Translations under genes and position numbers: made by a program | The notes under the pieces: model-generated | The model's input: the letters and a program-made list of their open reading frames with translations, nothing else | Told to the model about the DNA's origin: nothing | Database searches by the model: none | Assembly (NCBI GenBank): GCA_028023455.1 | Contig: JAQFVV010012418.1 | Span: forward strand, 7,559,244-7,623,243 | Origin: Epiperipatus broadwayi | Lineage: Eukaryota; Onychophora; Udeonychophora; Euonychophora; Peripatidae | Length of the DNA: 64,000 nucleotides | Direction of reading: 5' to 3' | Shown here: positions 62,430 through 64,000 of the stretch, one piece after another | Numbering within the stretch: position 1 is the first letter of the stretch | Layout of the letters: each line of letters opens with the position of its first letter

Positions 62430-62600
62430 TGAAACTAAGGAAGTAAAGTAAATAGAAATTATTTGAGTCATCTAGATTTTGAAAATAATGTGGTTGTTAT
62501 TGCAAATAATGTTTTAAAGTTACAAGAAATTTGTAAGACTTATCATGTGAAAGAAAGACAATAGTACCAAAGATAATTGCTTAAAAGCATTATCTGGAGG
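62430..62600 (+). pseudogene. RTE-like LINE (copy E), part before the mariner insertion
   Basis: Reads NYLSHLDFENNVVVIANN, the RT motif C region; FENN (62478-62489) replaces FADD. It continues at 63124 after an insertion of about 520 bp. Confidence 0.65.
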
Positions 62601-63123
62601 ATAAGTGTGTGCTGATTTTTTTTTGTGCAAATGGCATTATTTACTCAGAATTCATTTGTAATAATTAGACATTTTATCTACAAGTTCTGAAATATTTGTG
62701 TGATATATTAAAATGAAAAATCTCAATTTTGTGGAAAATGGGCAGTGCAAGCTTCACCATAATAATGCACCAGTGCACAAAGCCTTGAGTATATAACAAT
62801 TTTTCATTAAAAACAACATGACACAGCATATCCATTAGTTATATTCATTCAGTCTCACTCCACGTGCCTTTTTTAAATTTCTCCAAATGAAAAAAAATTT
62901 CTTAAAAAAGTGGACTTCAAAGTGATGAAGAAAAAAGGACAAAAAGGCATCAGATTGCAAGAGTTTCAGGATTATTTCAAAAATGGAAAACATATTTAGA
63001 CTGGTGCATTGCATCAGATGGACAGTACTTTGAAAGTGATTCAATTTGTAACACCTAAAAATAATTACATATTTTTTTTATTATAAAAATTCCAGCTTTT
63101 GGGGGGGGGGGGTCCCCCCCTCA
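62601..63123 (+). mobile_element. mariner transposase remnant inside RTE copy E
   Basis: Contains LHHNNAPVHKALSI, the mariner motif around the second catalytic Asp (normally HHDNAP), then SLTPRAFFKF, a WTSK stretch, and the C-terminal GALHQMDSTLK-like end. Only the C-terminal third remains and the expected Asp is Asn. It ends at a G11/C7 run followed by CTCA and TA, like a mariner terminal repeat. It sits at a TA in the RTE copy. Confidence 0.7.
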
Positions 63124-63715
63124 TAATCAATGGATTTTTTCAAAACAAGAAAATAGAGATTAATGATAAATAAAATTATGAGAATTTAACCTAAGTATCT
63201 TGTTCAGATTATTAATACATTGGGAAACATAATGAATAAAATTAATCATAGAATTAAACTTGAATTGAGTGCTTTTGGTAGAAATAATGTAATATTTAAA
63301 AAAATATGTTTATGTTTTTAAAAAGGAAGATTTTTAATACATATGTTTTACCAATTTTTATATCTAAACTTGGCTACTTAACAGAAGATCAATACAGAGA
63401 TTTCAAGGCACTCAACAAAGTATGTTTGAAAATATGTATATATAAGAAAACAAACAGTGTAAGAAAAAACTGAAATGGAGCTGAATATGCAGCTACAAAA
63501 TATAAGAATAGATAGTTGAAGTTTTAAATTGGATCCCAAGAGATTGTAAATGGCCTAGAAGGAGAGTACATGTAACATAAATGAAAAAAATAAGGAGCTA
63601 GTATAAGATGAGGAAAAAGAGGCTAAGGATCAGAGAAACTGGTTTAACTTATAGACACCTTTATCTTGCATTGGATTAAAATGTTGGGAAATGATGATGA
63701 TGATTATGATGATAA
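63124..63715 (+). pseudogene. RTE-like LINE (copy E), 3' part
   Basis: Resumes at the same place in the RTE sequence (AATGGATTTTTTC), then the thumb and C-terminal region in broken frames, and ends in a GATGATGATGATTATGATGA tail near 63690-63712, as in copies A, B and D. Confidence 0.7.
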
Positions 63716-63769
63716 TATGACATCCAGCAAGCTTAATAATATATTGATACCATTATATATTTATAATTT

Positions 63770-63970
63770 TCATAGCATCACTGAATGATTTTTTTCTAAT
63801 GTCTTACATTACATCAATAGGGAATCTAAATCTCAGTTTCATACAATAAATTGGTTAAAATACTGATCCTTGTGATAATTATATACAACTAATTTACTAT
63901 TACAAATACTCTACCTTTTAACTTATTAAATCCATCATAATCACATTGGAACCTGTGGAATATAATCACC
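63770..63970 (-). pseudogene. Decayed LINE fragment, RT end
   Basis: Minus-strand frames give KLKGRVFVIVN and TNLLYETEI, matching the RVF...LLY.ETW region of the fragments at 37.8 and 51.9 kb. Truncated by decay and near the window edge. Confidence 0.45.
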
Positions 63971-64000
63971 ATAAAATAGAAATAAATAACCCTGCACAAA

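Overview
The window is strongly AT-rich eukaryotic DNA made mostly of transposable elements in different states of decay. The Ty3/gypsy, RTE-like LINE, hAT (GTF2IRD2/ZBED-like), mariner, piggyBac-type and tRNA-derived SINE families together point to an invertebrate metazoan, probably an arthropod, but no marker gene fixes the species. No complete host gene is recognised. Host evidence is limited to a few exon-like segments with splice-site context between about 25.5 and 30.2 kb. There is no sign of operons, CRISPR or bacterial genes.

Layout: 1-7503 is a Ty3/gypsy element on the minus strand with an uninterrupted pol (protease, RT, RNase H, integrase), a gag split over two frames, a candidate -1 frameshift site, a candidate primer-binding site and a candidate polypurine tract. 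7504-14800 is gene-poor and holds a 500-N gap that opens inside a tandem repeat. 14813-16740 is a decayed RTE-like LINE. 17949-23289 is a 5.3-kb hAT element with TIRs and a near-perfect 8-bp duplication; it carries two nested insertions. 26.8-30.6 kb holds exon-like segments, a SINE and LINE fragments. 32071-32901 is a piggyBac-type MITE flanked by TTAA. 33.5-36.95 kb is a second, longer decayed LINE. 37.6-39.1 kb has a SINE, a LINE relic and a repeat array. 41-53 kb carries several short elements with inverted repeats. 56.9-63.97 kb is a cluster of RTE-like copies, one split by a mariner remnant.

The most interesting content is a set of dispersed repeats that carry hammerhead-ribozyme architecture. 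One family has a 434-bp unit (20848-22385, diverged array at 38258-39112). A second is a short fold-back family (23829, 41965, 45953, 50224). A third, diverged relic lies at 52586-52782. They share the hammerhead core (CUGANGA, a short stem II, GAAA, a very short palindromic stem III, and a UC cleavage site followed by a stem I complement). Where boundaries can be read they are flanked by 13-17-bp direct repeats and show tandem and inverted junctions. That combination is the published signature of metazoan retrozymes and of the terminal repeats of Penelope-like elements; the assignment here is inferred from sequence reading alone. All clade names and boundaries were read by eye without database searches.
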